Position numbers and translations under genes: made by a program
DNA from: JAFGFY01 sp964520425
Lineage (GTDB): Bacteria > Desulfobacterota > DSM-4660 > Desulfatiglandales > HGW-15
Length of the DNA stretch: 64,000 nt
Reading direction: 5' to 3'
Assembly: GCA_964520425.1 (NCBI GenBank)
Contig: CAZFMX010000002.1
Span: 49,251-113,250 of the forward strand
Shown here: piece by piece, positions 18,079 through 28,196 of the stretch
How positions within the stretch are numbered: position 1 is the stretch's first letter
Layout of the letters: every line of letters begins with the position of its first letter
Notes under the pieces: generated by a model
The model's database searches: none
What the model was told of the DNA's origin: nothing
What the model saw: the letters and a program-made list of their open reading frames with translations, nothing else

Positions 18079-18604
18079 AGAGCCTTTCTGATGATTCGGA
18101 CCATTGCAAAGGATGATCGAGGAATTGAAAGACCTCAGATTGATAAGAACTTCCTCTTCGAAACGTGAGTTTAAGGGAATTCTGGATTGAATGTCAAAAA
18201 ACAAGTCCCCCCATCATACTGTTTGTGTATCTCGCTAGGCGAAGATGGAAGGCTCTTGAGGTAGAGGAGAGATATTTCCAAGGCGGGCCGAGGGCTGTTT
18301 TCTAAAAAGGGGATAAAATTGAGGAAATTTGAGTAGAAGTATCCCCTCCCATCGGCCTATCTGACATTTTCAAACCCGTCTGGGATCTATCGCGTCTAAG
18401 GCGGGTAAATCACGCCACAGGCGGTCTCGAAATCGAAGAAATGATTTCATCACCATTCGCTCGCTGTTCAACTGAGGTGTATCTCACATCATTACGTTCT
18501 CATTATCCGGATGAATCCAATTTGAACGGAAGTCAAGGGTCTTAAGGGATAGCAGCGGGCTAAGCGGTCGATGGAACAAGGGTACTCCCTCACAGTAGTT
18601 TTGA
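18079..18604. other. Intergenic stretch after the chemotaxis cluster
   Basis: No gene is supported in these 526 bases. A segment at about 18259-18300 (TAGAGGAGAGAT and then CCAAGG, GAGGGCTGTTTTC) weakly resembles the outer flank of the palindromic repeat copies at 54783 and 58611, and may be a decayed copy. Confidence 0.35.
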
Positions 18605-19399
18605 TCAGCGCACCAATTTGGAACAAACCGCCTTACCGACAGGCCGTATGGATAGGCCCAGCAGGATAAACGCGCCTACCAGTTTTATCCAAAAAGGAAT
18701 GACTTTCGCTGCTTGTCCTGCGATAGCTTGAGCCGAGATGCCAAGAACAGAATGGATCTGGTCCAGGGCCAAACCAAAGACCAGGGTTGAAAAGGCAACG
18801 GAAAACAGATAAATTGCTGTCGCCTTCTTTCCTAAAATCTCAAGAAGCACGGTTAAGTACGTAATATTGGTGGCGGGCCCCACAAGAAGAAAAACCAGCG
18901 CGGCCCCGGGACTGATCCTCTTGAGGATCAAGGCGGCTGCGATAGGCGCGGAGGCCTTGGCGCAGATGTACAGGTTAATTCCTGCAACCAACATATGGAG
19001 CATCGTCGGAAGGCCACTCCCCAGGTAACGCGTCATCACCTCAAATGGAATCAGGACAGTAATCACACCGCCCAAGACAATGCCCACCAAAAACCATACG
19101 GCGATATCGTTCCACAGATCGCCAAAGGCATAGAAAAGTCCGGCTTTGGCTTTTTCCAAGAAATTGTGATGAGAAAGGTGCTCATCGGGCGAACAGTTTA
19201 ATCCATCACAACATCCGTCTATCGTACAGATGAGATCCGGCACACTCTGAAAAGGGACATCTTCTCGCCGGCCAAACAGATTCTCTGAGATACCGGCCGC
19301 CATCGCCGTGGCAAAAGCGGCCACAGGCCTGGCTATAGTCATAATCGGGTCAAGCAGGGCATAGATGGAGGCCTCACAAAATAAGGCCCAAGATTCCAA
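18605..19399 (-). pseudogene. 5'-truncated SO_0444-type Cu/Zn efflux permease
   Basis: The 264 residues match the middle and C-terminal part of the UPF0718 permease family, SO_0444 branch: a first match at SIYALLDPIMTIARP, a Cys-rich loop (CTIDGCCDGLNC then DEHLSHHN) and several hydrophobic helices including VGPATNITYLTVLLEILG. Family members normally begin with about 120 further residues that hold an LCSCG metal-site motif; these are missing, and the first ten residues before the match do not resemble the family. No start signal is convincing. It is therefore most likely a gene remnant. The sequence upstream is rich in hairpins. Confidence 0.7.
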
Positions 19400-19887
19400 A
19401 ATGATTTATAGAATAAGGTTCAAAGGATCGTTCCTTGGTTCATCCGGTTAGTAAAGAACCGGGTCCAGAGGGCCCGGCCTTGGATTAACCCCTAGAGGGG
19501 ATAAACTTGCCTTGCTCCCAATGGGGCGAGGTTTATTATTAACCACCCGTTCGCTGCGCTCTCTAAACAAACACAGACTTTTTGCTTTGCCGACGATGGC
19601 AAAGCAAAATGTGCTACCCTCCGGGAAACTCCATATGAGAGGGTTTTTCACGCGGGAGCGTGATGATGGCCGTGTCCTTCTGCATGGGTCTGTGGCCAAT
19701 TAGCATATTTCTCCTTGGTTATCTTCTTAAACGGGAATATCATGTCAAGCGAGCATCCTCTAAACGTGAAGGAACGTTCAAACGCAGAGCCTATGAACTC
19801 TGACTCCCATGATACGGGATCTCCCATGGTCCCAAAGGAACAGGTTTCTTAAATTGAATAAAGACATTCTTTGGCGTGGAGGTCGCA
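19400..19887. other. Hairpin-rich intergenic region at the permease breakpoint
   Basis: No gene is supported. The stretch holds a series of short perfect hairpins: CCGGG/CCCGG near 19460-19480, CCCCT/AGGGG near 19489-19500, TTTTGCTTTGCC (19580-19591) with GGCAAAGCAAAA (19598-19609), and CACGC/GCGTG near 19649-19662. It adjoins the truncated end of the permease gene and may be a recombination scar. Confidence 0.45.
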
Positions 19888-20778
19888 CTAAAGTCCGCGT
19901 TTCTGAGCCATTACTACCCTGTAATGACCACCATAATCCTTGATCCGGTGTTTTTCCACGTAATCATCGTTCCTGTCCATTATTTCCATAGCTATTTCAG
20001 TCTGTTCCGGGTCCATCTCCAGCAATAGCCAGCCGCCGGCATCCAGATATCTTGGAGCATCTTTGATGATTTCCTTGATGAAGTGCATTCCCAGCTCCCC
20101 ACCGTCAAGGGCTGACCTCGGCTCATGGTCCCGAACCTCTGGTGCAAGTGAAGAGATATGATCGGAAGCGATATAAGGGGGATTGGACACGATGACATCA
20201 AAGACAAGAGACGAATCGATCAATCGCTGCCTTATATCACTAAGCATAAATTGTATTCTCTCTTCCACACCATGTTTTTTCGCGTTTATTTTAGCGATGG
20301 CCAATGCCTCAGCAGACACGTCACTCGCCCAGACGGATGCCCTTTCAAACTCTCGAGCCAACGTAACTGCCAACACACCGCACCCAGTCCCCAGATCCAG
20401 AATTCTGAGGTTTTTACTCTTCGTGAATCTCTCTTCATCACGCAGAGAAAGGACCTGTTCCACCAAGAGTTCGGTTTCGGGCCGGGGGATGAGAACCTGC
20501 GGACCGACCTCGAAATCTAGGGACCAGAATTCCTGTATACCTGTTATGTATTGGATGGGTTCTCTCGTGAGTCGCCTTTTGATCAGTTCGCGATATGTCG
20601 CAATCTCTCTTTCGTAAAGGGGCTGATCAAAATTGAGGTAGAGTTTTACTCTGTCGACTTTAAGCTGAAAGGCCAGAAGGACTTCCGCACTCAGGCGAGG
20701 GTTGTCAATGCCTTTTCCCCGCAGATAGTTGCTGGTGACCTCCAAGAGGCCCTTTATCGTCCATGACTTTCGGCGCAC
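19888..20778 (-). CDS. prmC: Release factor glutamine methyltransferase
   Basis: This 296-residue enzyme methylates the Gln of the GGQ motif in RF1/RF2. The N-terminal helical substrate domain is followed by the SAM-binding ILDLGTGCGVLAV motif near residue 121 and the catalytic NPPY motif (VIVSNPPYIAS) near residue 190. It lies just downstream of prfA, whose product is its substrate, separated by about 70 bases; the pairing is conserved in many bacteria. Confidence 0.97.
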   Translation of the reverse strand: MRRKSWTIKGLLEVTSNYLRGKGIDNPRLSAEVLLAFQLKVDRVKLYLNFDQPLYEREIATYRELIKRRLTREPIQYITGIQEFWSLDFEVGPQVLIPRPETELLVEQVLSLRDEERFTKSKNLRILDLGTGCGVLAVTLAREFERASVWASDVSAEALAIAKINAKKHGVEERIQFMLSDIRQRLIDSSLVFDVIVSNPPYIASDHISSLAPEVRDHEPRSALDGGELGMHFIKEIIKDAPRYLDAGGWLLLEMDPEQTEIAMEIMDRNDDYVEKHRIKDYGGHYRVVMAQKRGL

Positions 20779-20849
20779 GATATTCGTTCACCCTTATCGA
20801 CAAGATTAATCAGCCTGGTGCTAACTGATCCGCCTTGGGTTTACACCGA

Positions 20850-21932
20850 TCACATAATCTTCGTAAAGTTCTTTTCACCTTTAAGGGCTTCTGCCTGAAA
20901 ATGGGTAATGATAGGATCCAGGATCAGATCCAGCTCTCCCTGAAGGATATCCTCCAGTCGATATAGGGTCAGACCGATTCTGTGGTCTGTTACCCTAGCC
21001 TGAGGAAAATTGTACGTCCTTATCTTCTCACTTCTATCCCCTGACCCGACCATCTTTCGCCGTTCCTCTGAAATCTTGTATTCCTGCTTAGCCTGCTGCC
21101 TATCCAACAGCCGTGAGCGGAGGACCTTCATGGCCTTTACCTTGTTCTTATGTTGTGATTTCTCATCCTGACAAGAAACCACCAGACCGCTGGGTATATG
21201 GGTGATACGAACCGCGGAATCCGTCACATTGACATGCTGTCCCCCATGACCCGAGGACCGAAAGACATCAATGCGCAGATCCTCCGGATCAATCTCCACG
21301 TCCACTTCCTCCGCCTCAGGGAGTACTGCGACCGTTACTGCAGATGTGTGGATCCGACCTTGGGCTTCGGTTTCAGGTACTCTCTGCACCCGATGGATAC
21401 CACTCTCATGCTTGAGAAGGCTGTAAACACCGTGACCCTCAATAAGGAGGATGACCTCCTTGAAGCCACCGATACCTGAACTGCTCTGGCTGAGAATTTC
21501 CGTCTTCCATCTCTTTGTCTCCGCATATCTACAATAGGCTCTGAAAAGATCTGCTGCAAAAAGGCCGGCCTCTTCACCGCCGGTACCCGCCCGTATTTCT
21601 AAAATGACATTCTTTTCATCATTTGGGTCCTTGGGAAGAAGCAATATTCTGAGTTTTTCCTGCAATTGTTCAAGGGTGGATTTAAGTGTTTCGATCTCTT
21701 CTCGAGCCAACTTTCGTATTTCCGTATCAGAGTCGTTGAGAAGAGGTTGATTGTTTTCGATCTCCTCCTGTACTGACTGGTATTCGCGAAAGGCGTTAAC
21801 AATGGGAGACAGGAGACTATGTTCCTTCGCATACTCCTGATAGACTTTCCGATCATTTATGATCTCTGGACGTGACAGCTCGCCCTCCAATTGACTGAAA
21901 CGTTCCTCGATATCTTTGACTTTTGCTAACAT
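20850..21932 (-). CDS. prfA: Peptide chain release factor 1
   Basis: About 360 residues; RF1 recognises UAA and UAG stop codons and triggers peptide release. The GGQ catalytic motif is in SSGHGGQHVN, and the codon-reading PxT motif is present as PET in RVPETEAQGR, which supports RF1 over RF2. The frame extends 25 codons further upstream, but the normal family start MLAKVKDIEER corresponds to the ATG at 21932, chosen here; a GAGG lies 11 bases before it. Upstream is rpmE, downstream prmC. Confidence 0.97.
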   Translation of the reverse strand: MLAKVKDIEERFSQLEGELSRPEIINDRKVYQEYAKEHSLLSPIVNAFREYQSVQEEIENNQPLLNDSDTEIRKLAREEIETLKSTLEQLQEKLRILLLPKDPNDEKNVILEIRAGTGGEEAGLFAADLFRAYCRYAETKRWKTEILSQSSSGIGGFKEVILLIEGHGVYSLLKHESGIHRVQRVPETEAQGRIHTSAVTVAVLPEAEEVDVEIDPEDLRIDVFRSSGHGGQHVNVTDSAVRITHIPSGLVVSCQDEKSQHKNKVKAMKVLRSRLLDRQQAKQEYKISEERRKMVGSGDRSEKIRTYNFPQARVTDHRIGLTLYRLEDILQGELDLILDPIITHFQAEALKGEKNFTKIM

Positions 21933-22193
21933 AGAGATCAACCTCAGAATATAGAATCCCGCTTTAAATGGGCGGGAATCTGAGACACAGCCTTGGGTAA
22001 TCCTCAAACGCCGGATAACGTCACTTGTTCACAGCAGAACGGCAGAGCCGTACTCTCCAGAAATCTCCTTTGGAAAACTATGGGTTGATTATTTCCATCC
22101 GAGGGCTGTGCTTGCCTGTCGAATATGCCGCGTGGAGTGGGGAGAAGCCAAGAAGTGTTTCACAAGGTAGCATTCTTGCCGAGGCACGAAGTA

Positions 22194-22439
22194 TCAATTT
22201 TCTTCACTTTTGGCCGAGTCTTTTGGGGCCTGGGTGTTCTCAAATTTGGCATACTTGCGTCGAAAACGCTCTATCTTACCCGCCGAATCCACCAGTTTCT
22301 GTTTTCCCGTAAAAAACGGATGACATTTGGAGCAGATCTCTACTCTGATCTCTTTTTCAGTAGAACCTGTCTCAAATTCGTTACCGCAAGCACAGTGCAC
22401 GATAGTCTTATGGTATTCCGGATGAATGTCCTTTTTCAT
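22194..22439 (-). CDS. rpmE: Ribosomal protein bL31
   Basis: This 81-residue protein of the large ribosomal subunit is of the zinc-binding type: Cys residues in VHCACG and ICSKCHPF supply the metal ligands. The opening MKKDIHPEY and the FTGKQKLVDSAGKI segment are diagnostic. It has a slightly long acidic/polar tail. AGGAAAGGAAG precedes the ATG. It lies 40 bases after rho and before prfA, a common order. Confidence 0.98.
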   Translation of the reverse strand: MKKDIHPEYHKTIVHCACGNEFETGSTEKEIRVEICSKCHPFFTGKQKLVDSAGKIERFRRKYAKFENTQAPKDSAKSEEN

Positions 22440-22479
22440 CTTTTCTTCCTTTCCTTGAAATGATCAAAGCAAGTGAAAA

Positions 22480-23727
22480 CTATTCACTCATAGAGGCTAA
22501 GAATTCTTTATTATCTTTTGTTCCCTTAATCTTGTCCAGAAGAAATTCCATGCTATCAACGGGGGTCAGCGGAGCCAAAAGCTTCCGGAGTATCCAGATA
22601 CGATGCAGGTCTGCCTCATCCACTAAAAGTTCTTCCTTCCTTGTGCTGGAAAGATTAATATCTACGGATGGGAAGACACGTCTTTCAGTCAGTTTCCTAT
22701 CCAGATGGATCTCCATATTTCCCGTCCCTTTGAATTCTTCAAAAATGACCTCGTCCATTCTGCTTCCTGTATCGACTAATGCCGTGGCAATAATGGTAAG
22801 GCTTCCCCCCTCTTCAACATTTCTGGCCGCCCCGAAGAAGCGTTTCGGCTTATGCAGTGCATTGGAATCAAGACCGCCGGAGAGAATCTTGCCGCTTGGT
22901 GGCACGGTCGCATTATAGGCACGGGCCAATCTTGTAATACTATCTAAAAGAATAAGGACATCTCGCTTGTGCTCTACCAGTCGTTTTGACTTTTCTATGA
23001 CCATTTCGGCCACCTGGACATGTCTCTGAGGCTGCTCATCAAACGTTGAACTGATCACCTCTGCATCCACGGATCGCTGCATATCAGTCACTTCTTCAGG
23101 CCGTTCATCAATAAGAAGGACAATCTTGTGAATACTCTTGTCATTGGTCGTCACACTATTGGCGATGTTCTGAAGGAGCATGGTCTTACCTGTCCTTGGA
23201 GGGGCGACGATAAGTCCACGTTGCCCTTTTCCAAGGGGAGTCATGAGATCCAAAATCCTGGACGAGAAATTGTCCGGTTTAGTCTCAAGCACGACCCTTT
23301 CATCGGGGTAAAGAGGAGTAAGATTGTCAAAAAGGATCTTTTCACGAGAGATCTCCGGATCTTCATGATTCACCTGTTCAACCTTTAAAAGCGCAAAATA
23401 CCTTTCCGTGTCTTTTGGTGGTCTGATCTGACCCGAAACCGTGTCACCGGTTCTCAGATTGAACCGTCTTATCTGAGAAGGGGATATATAGATATCATCA
23501 GGTCCAGGCAAGTAGTTTGAATCAGTGGCCCTGAGGAAGCCAAACCCATCAGGCAGTATTTCTAAGACACCTTCACCGTAAATGAGGCCGTTTTGATCGG
23601 AATTGGCTTGGAGCAGGGCGAAAATGAGTTCCTGCTTGGGCATTCCAGTAGCTCCCTCGATGCTGAAATCCTTCGCCAACTTCGTGAGCTCATTAATCTT
23701 CATTTTCTTGAGTTCCACAAGATTCAT
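22480..23727 (-). CDS. rho: Transcription termination factor Rho
   Basis: This 415-residue hexameric RNA helicase terminates transcription. The N-terminal helical domain starts with MNLVELKKM; the cold-shock RNA-binding domain (about 48-120) contains GFGFLR; the ATPase has Walker A (APPRTGKT near residue 178) and a Walker B (VLILLDSITRLARAYN). It lacks the long inserted N-terminal regions of some actinobacterial versions. A GGAG lies nine bases before the ATG. rpmE and prfA follow. Confidence 0.98.
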   Translation of the reverse strand: MNLVELKKMKINELTKLAKDFSIEGATGMPKQELIFALLQANSDQNGLIYGEGVLEILPDGFGFLRATDSNYLPGPDDIYISPSQIRRFNLRTGDTVSGQIRPPKDTERYFALLKVEQVNHEDPEISREKILFDNLTPLYPDERVVLETKPDNFSSRILDLMTPLGKGQRGLIVAPPRTGKTMLLQNIANSVTTNDKSIHKIVLLIDERPEEVTDMQRSVDAEVISSTFDEQPQRHVQVAEMVIEKSKRLVEHKRDVLILLDSITRLARAYNATVPPSGKILSGGLDSNALHKPKRFFGAARNVEEGGSLTIIATALVDTGSRMDEVIFEEFKGTGNMEIHLDRKLTERRVFPSVDINLSSTRKEELLVDEADLHRIWILRKLLAPLTPVDSMEFLLDKIKGTKDNKEFLASMSE

Positions 23728-24166
23728 AGTTTAATCTCCATCGTAGATGTATTTATCGATGACCTCCTAAAATCCGTATCAGACCTCTTACTCGGATCCT
23801 ACTTCATTCCAGATCCGTGCGGTTCTCAACCTGACGATAGACTTTTAAAGATCCACCATGTATTAATTGATTTCCTATCGTTTTTTGAGTTCACAAGAAA
23901 CGTCAGTTTCTGTGGTCAAACAGGGAAGCATACCCCAGTTTCATGTGGATTATCCTGCCCCAGAGCAAAGCTTCTTTCAGAATAGGAGAAAGGCCATAGA
24001 ATTATCGGTATGCTCCGTGAGGAGGTTCTCAGATCAACCTTGTAAGTCCATTTGGATGAATGAAAGATGATAGCACAGTAGAACAACAATGGAGTTGATC
24101 ATGATATCCGGTCTATACCGAATGCTCTGTTGGTAGGAAAGTATTTAGTTTATAGAATATAGGTAA
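23728..24166. other. Intergenic stretch between the RluD-type gene and rho
   Basis: No gene, RNA or strong terminator was found in these 439 bases. It presumably contains the promoter of rho-rpmE-prfA-prmC on the minus strand. A short inverted pair (AGAAAC/GTTTCT near 23896-23912) is the only structure noticed. Confidence 0.4.
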
Positions 24167-25177
24167 TTATCGCCTTTTGTCAATCTTTTTTAGCTCTTCA
24201 TCCTCACGTTCCAGTCCTCTTAAGGCTTTCAGGATGGACCTCATATCATCGGGTAAAGGCGCATTGAATTCACAATAGTCCCCGGAATCGGGATGAACAA
24301 ACCCCAACTTCTCAGCATGAAGCTGCTGTCTTTTCACGTGTGGCAAGATACTATCCATCAAAGAAAGGCGTTTCTGCCACCAATTCCGCTTGTATCCATA
24401 GACGGGATCCCCCAAAATAGGATAGTCTAGATAGGACAAATGGACCCGGATTTGATGTGTTCTCCCTGTCTTGAGAGTGACTGATAGCATTGAAAAACCC
24501 TGCTTGAACTCCTCCAACTTCTGCCATAAAGTCAGTGCCCTTTTCCCCGAAGAAGGCTGAACAGACATCTCTTTTCTTCGCTTGGGGTGACGGGCAATAG
24601 GAAGATCGATTTCTCCTTCAGTCCCTGCAGGGATGCCCCACACAATAGCCAGATACTCCTTTCTTATGGTTCTTCCCTTGAATTGTTTGGCCAAAAACTG
24701 GTAAGCCCGGTCATTCTTGGCCACAACCACAAGACCCGATGTGTCCTTATCGAGCCGGTGGACAATACCAGGCCTTAATACGCCACCTATCCCTGACAGG
24801 TCATCGCAATGCTGGAGTAGTCCATGTACCAATGTACCGTTCGAGTGTCCTGGCGCAGGGTGGATGACCAGGCCGGGAGGCTTATCCAGGACGATTAGGG
24901 ATGCATCTTCATGGATAATGCTGAACTCAACAGACTCCCCCTTCAACTCATATGGAGTAGCCGGAAGGATTACAACACGGACTTCATCCCCCCTTTTCAA
25001 CCGATAGCTTGATTTCGGGGATCGGCCGTTGACCGTTATGAGTTCTTTCCGTATGAGTTCTTGAACCCTGGATCGGGTCAGGTCATCGATCTGTGAAGCG
25101 AGAAAGGCATCAATACGGCTGTCTCTCTGCTCGGTTGTAATTGAAAAGGAGAAAATCCTGTCTGGTTCCTGCTCCAC
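24167..25177 (-). CDS. RluD-type 23S rRNA pseudouridine synthase
   Basis: This 336-residue enzyme converts uridines in RNA to pseudouridine. An S4 RNA-binding domain (about 15-75) is followed by the RluA-family catalytic motif HRLDKDTSGLVVV near residue 140, with its catalytic Asp, and RTHQIRVHL near residue 240. Family membership is certain; the RluD assignment over RluC/RluA is by length and presence of the S4 domain. The start is a GTG 26 bases after the carD stop, without a strong ribosome binding site, suggesting co-transcription with carD. Confidence 0.93.
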   Translation of the reverse strand: MEQEPDRIFSFSITTEQRDSRIDAFLASQIDDLTRSRVQELIRKELITVNGRSPKSSYRLKRGDEVRVVILPATPYELKGESVEFSIIHEDASLIVLDKPPGLVIHPAPGHSNGTLVHGLLQHCDDLSGIGGVLRPGIVHRLDKDTSGLVVVAKNDRAYQFLAKQFKGRTIRKEYLAIVWGIPAGTEGEIDLPIARHPKRRKEMSVQPSSGKRALTLWQKLEEFKQGFSMLSVTLKTGRTHQIRVHLSYLDYPILGDPVYGYKRNWWQKRLSLMDSILPHVKRQQLHAEKLGFVHPDSGDYCEFNAPLPDDMRSILKALRGLEREDEELKKIDKRR

Positions 25178-25203
25178 TAGATAAAAGATTGGATAACTGC
25201 TTG

Positions 25204-25683
25204 TTATGAAAAGATTCTTTCCAGATCTTCCTCTACTTGTTCCTCCTCCACTTTCCGGGCCAAGGATATCTCCTTGACAAGGAGGCTTCTTGCGGTATCC
25301 AGCATCTTTCTCTCTCCAAAAGAAAGATCTTTTTCCACCTTCAACATCAGAAGGTCCCGGTAGACCTCTGCCACCTCAAAGACTGAGCCAGTCTTGATCT
25401 TATCCATATATTCTCTGTAACGTCTGTTCCAAGTCTGGTTATCGATAATAACATCTCTCTTCTTAAGTATAGAGTAGAGTTTCGTAATATCATCCTGGCC
25501 GATGATTTCCCTTAATCCGACACTGTCTACATTCTGCTTCGGAATCATGATGATCATGTCGTTATCAAGAATTCTCATCACATAGAAATCCTGGCGACAA
25601 CCCGAGATCTCCTGGCTCTCGATCTTTTCAATAATTCCCACACCATGTGCTGGATAAACCGCCAAATCGCCTACACTAAACAT
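25204..25683 (-). CDS. CarD/CdnL-family transcription factor
   Basis: This 159-residue protein belongs to the CarD_CdnL_TRCF family, which binds the RNA polymerase beta subunit and stabilises promoter complexes, often at rRNA genes. The N-terminal Tudor-like domain (YPAHGVGIIEKIE near residues 10-22) is followed by an all-helical C-terminal domain that contains the WNRRYREYMDK segment. A purine-rich GGGGGTTGAG precedes the ATG. It sits between pth and the RluD-type gene. Confidence 0.95.
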   Translation of the reverse strand: MFSVGDLAVYPAHGVGIIEKIESQEISGCRQDFYVMRILDNDMIIMIPKQNVDSVGLREIIGQDDITKLYSILKKRDVIIDNQTWNRRYREYMDKIKTGSVFEVAEVYRDLLMLKVEKDLSFGERKMLDTARSLLVKEISLARKVEEEQVEEDLERIFS

Positions 25684-25831
25684 CTCAACCCCCTGATTGC
25701 AAGAAATGAAGCGTTATCGACCCAAAGCTCATTTTATGAATCGTTTCCCAGAGGCAGAAAAGCGTTGTTGATCACACCGATACTCAAATTATCAGCGTAT
25801 TGCTGAAAATCGAAGCTAACTCTTACCGGCG

Positions 25832-26413
25832 CTATGAAACTGGTAAGTCTCTGGAATTGATGTGATTCATTGCAGCGTCAACACCATTATCGACGATCAG
25901 TTCACATGCCTGAATCGCCATTTTGATTGCCCTTTCGACTACCTCCTTTTCATCCCTGTAAAAGGATTTCAAAACATGGTCCTCTACAGATTCCCCGGCG
26001 TATCGGGGCCGCCCCACACCGACCTTAATCCTTGGGAAATCATGGGTTCCTAGATGCTGAATAGTGGATAAAACGCCTTTATGTCCTCCGGCGCCCCCTC
26101 CTCTAACCACCCTAACTCTTCCCACCGGTAGATCGACATCGTCATGGACCACCAGAACATTCTCCGTCTGGAGATCAAAATAATCTATGCAGGCCCTAAT
26201 AGAGTCTCCACTCCGATTCATAAAGGTCATCGGCCGAAGAAGGATCACTTCGACATTCTGAAACCTTGTCCGGGCGAATCTCCCTTGAAAACGCCTGCGG
26301 TCCAAACGGACCCCCAGAGATTTGGCCCACAAATCCACGACCCTAAACCCTACGTTGTGGCGCGTATTCCTGTACTTTAATCCCGGGTTTCCAAGACCTG
26401 CTATCAGATACAC
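25832..26413 (-). CDS. pth: Peptidyl-tRNA hydrolase
   Basis: This 193-residue enzyme frees tRNA from peptidyl-tRNA dropped by ribosomes. The motifs GLGNPGLKYRNTRHN (catalytic His near residue 20), the FMNRSG segment and HDDVDLPVGRVRV are all present, as is GGAGGHKG. The start is a GTG 28 bases after rplY, so the two are likely one transcript; the neighbourhood prs-rplY-pth is widely conserved. Confidence 0.98.
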   Translation of the reverse strand: MYLIAGLGNPGLKYRNTRHNVGFRVVDLWAKSLGVRLDRRRFQGRFARTRFQNVEVILLRPMTFMNRSGDSIRACIDYFDLQTENVLVVHDDVDLPVGRVRVVRGGGAGGHKGVLSTIQHLGTHDFPRIKVGVGRPRYAGESVEDHVLKSFYRDEKEVVERAIKMAIQACELIVDNGVDAAMNHINSRDLPVS

Positions 26414-26441
26414 CGTTTAGGACCGACCTTCACAGAAGTCT

Positions 26442-27131
26442 TTAGTCTTTACTGGCAGCTTCTTTGTCGTCGTTCTTGTCTTCAGTCTCGGCCGCTTGAG
26501 CTTCAGGCGCCTCTTCTGCTCCTTCTGCACCTTCTACCTCTACCGCCGGGGCCTCTTCCACCTCAGCTGTTGGTGCCGCAACCGAGGCCACCGTCAGATT
26601 ACCTTCCTCGAGGGTCGTGATCCCTTCGGGGAGCTTAATGTCTCTAATATGCAAGGCATCTCCGATTTCGAGTCCGGACACATCCACTTCCAATGTGTCT
26701 ATCAGTTTATCAGGCAAACAGGAGACGTTCAGTTCCCTCCTGATATGTTGGAGAACACCTCCCTCTTTTACACCCACGGGTGTGCCTGTAAGAGATATGG
26801 GAATATGGACAGTGATCTCTTTGTCCATAGATATCTCACAGAAATCCACATGAAGATAGATGTCGTTAGTCGGATCGACCTGGAGTTCCTTTAAAATGAC
26901 ACTCCTGGTCTCCGACCCGCCGTCAGATTGTATGTTCAGATCAAGAATAATATTCTCCGCAGCAGATCGTCTCATGAGTCGTTCTAGCTCTGCATAACTC
27001 ACAGCCAGCATCATGGGTTGCGCATTCGGGCCATAAAAACTGGCCGGTATCTGTTGGTCTCTTCTAAGTTTCCTGGCATTCCCTTTTCCTTTGGTCTTTC
27101 TGGTCAGGGCATTCAGAACCTGTTTAGCCAT
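26442..27131 (-). CDS. rplY: Ribosomal protein bL25, CTC type
   Basis: This 229-residue protein binds 5S rRNA in the large subunit. It is the long TL5/CTC form: an N-terminal L25 domain (about 5-95), a C-terminal beta domain (about 100-180) and a Glu/Ala-rich acidic tail of roughly 40 residues. GGAGGAAATAG precedes the ATG. It lies between prs and pth. Confidence 0.97.
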   Translation of the reverse strand: MAKQVLNALTRKTKGKGNARKLRRDQQIPASFYGPNAQPMMLAVSYAELERLMRRSAAENIILDLNIQSDGGSETRSVILKELQVDPTNDIYLHVDFCEISMDKEITVHIPISLTGTPVGVKEGGVLQHIRRELNVSCLPDKLIDTLEVDVSGLEIGDALHIRDIKLPEGITTLEEGNLTVASVAAPTAEVEEAPAVEVEGAEGAEEAPEAQAAETEDKNDDKEAASKD

Positions 27132-27202
27132 CTATTTCCTCCAAAAACGGCGCGGCTCGTCTGTGTAACGAAAAAGTCTGATCTTCTCAGGCATTGTGAC
27201 GC

Positions 27203-28132
27203 TTACACAAACAACGTGCTTACAGAATCAGAATTTTGTACTCTCTTAATGGTCTCCCCCAGCAACTCCGCTACAGACAATGCTATAATCTTGGAGCCGT
27301 TCCGAGCCTTCTCGTTAAGGGGAATGGTATTGGTTACCACTACCTTGTCTAAAGGAGAGGCCTCTATCCTCTCAACTGCTGTCCCTGATAAAACGGGGTG
27401 GGTACAGCATGCATATATGTTGCCTGCGCCATTATCCTTCAATGCTTTGGCCGCCTGAGTCAATGTCCCTGCCGTATCGATCATATCATCCAGGATGATG
27501 GCTGTTTTTCCTTCCACTTCTCCAACAATATTCATGGCCTCGGAAACATTCGGAGCATCACGCCTTTTATCGATAATAGCCAAGGACGCTTCCAGCCTCT
27601 TAGCATAGGCCCTTGCCCTTTCCACACCGCCTGCGTCAGGGGACACAATCACTAGATCCTCTTGAAAATGGGTTCGAATGTGTTTTACCAAAACAGGTGC
27701 CGCATAAAGATTATCCACTGGGATGTTAAAATAGCCCTGAATCTGACCCGCGTGTAGATCAATGGAAACGACCCGGCTTGCCCCTGCAACGGTGATCAGG
27801 TCAGCCACCAGCTTGGCACTAATGGGTACCCTCGGCTTCACTTTGCGGTCTTGTCGACCATACCCATAGTAGGGAATCACTGCCGTAATTCTATCGGCCG
27901 AAGCTCTTCTCAGGGCATCTATCATGATCAGAAGCTGCATCAAGTTATCGTTGACGGGAGTGCAAGTGGATTGAAGAACAAAGACGTCCCGCCCCCTTAT
28001 GTTCTCATGGATCTCAATTTGTGTTTCCCCATCGCTAAAAGTCTTGGCTGCCATTTTCCCCGGCTGGACGTCCAGATAGTCGCAGACCTCTTGAGTCAAA
28101 GCTGTGTTAGATGTTCCACCGAAAAGTTTCAT
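27203..28132 (-). CDS. prs: Ribose-phosphate pyrophosphokinase
   Basis: This 309-residue enzyme makes PRPP from ribose 5-phosphate and ATP for nucleotide, His and Trp synthesis. Diagnostic segments are the DLHAGQIQGYF metal/ATP region near residue 127, VVSPDAGGVERA and the PRPP-binding loop ILDDMIDTAGT near residue 214. Length is typical of class I enzymes. tRNA-Gln lies 65 bases upstream and rplY downstream. Confidence 0.98.
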   Translation of the reverse strand: MKLFGGTSNTALTQEVCDYLDVQPGKMAAKTFSDGETQIEIHENIRGRDVFVLQSTCTPVNDNLMQLLIMIDALRRASADRITAVIPYYGYGRQDRKVKPRVPISAKLVADLITVAGASRVVSIDLHAGQIQGYFNIPVDNLYAAPVLVKHIRTHFQEDLVIVSPDAGGVERARAYAKRLEASLAIIDKRRDAPNVSEAMNIVGEVEGKTAIILDDMIDTAGTLTQAAKALKDNGAGNIYACCTHPVLSGTAVERIEASPLDKVVVTNTIPLNEKARNGSKIIALSVAELLGETIKRVQNSDSVSTLFV

Positions 28133-28196
28133 TGGAATCAGTGCGTCCTATAGTCTATTAAACGTTTATCTGCCTTGGCAGTAATCGTAGCCGCAT

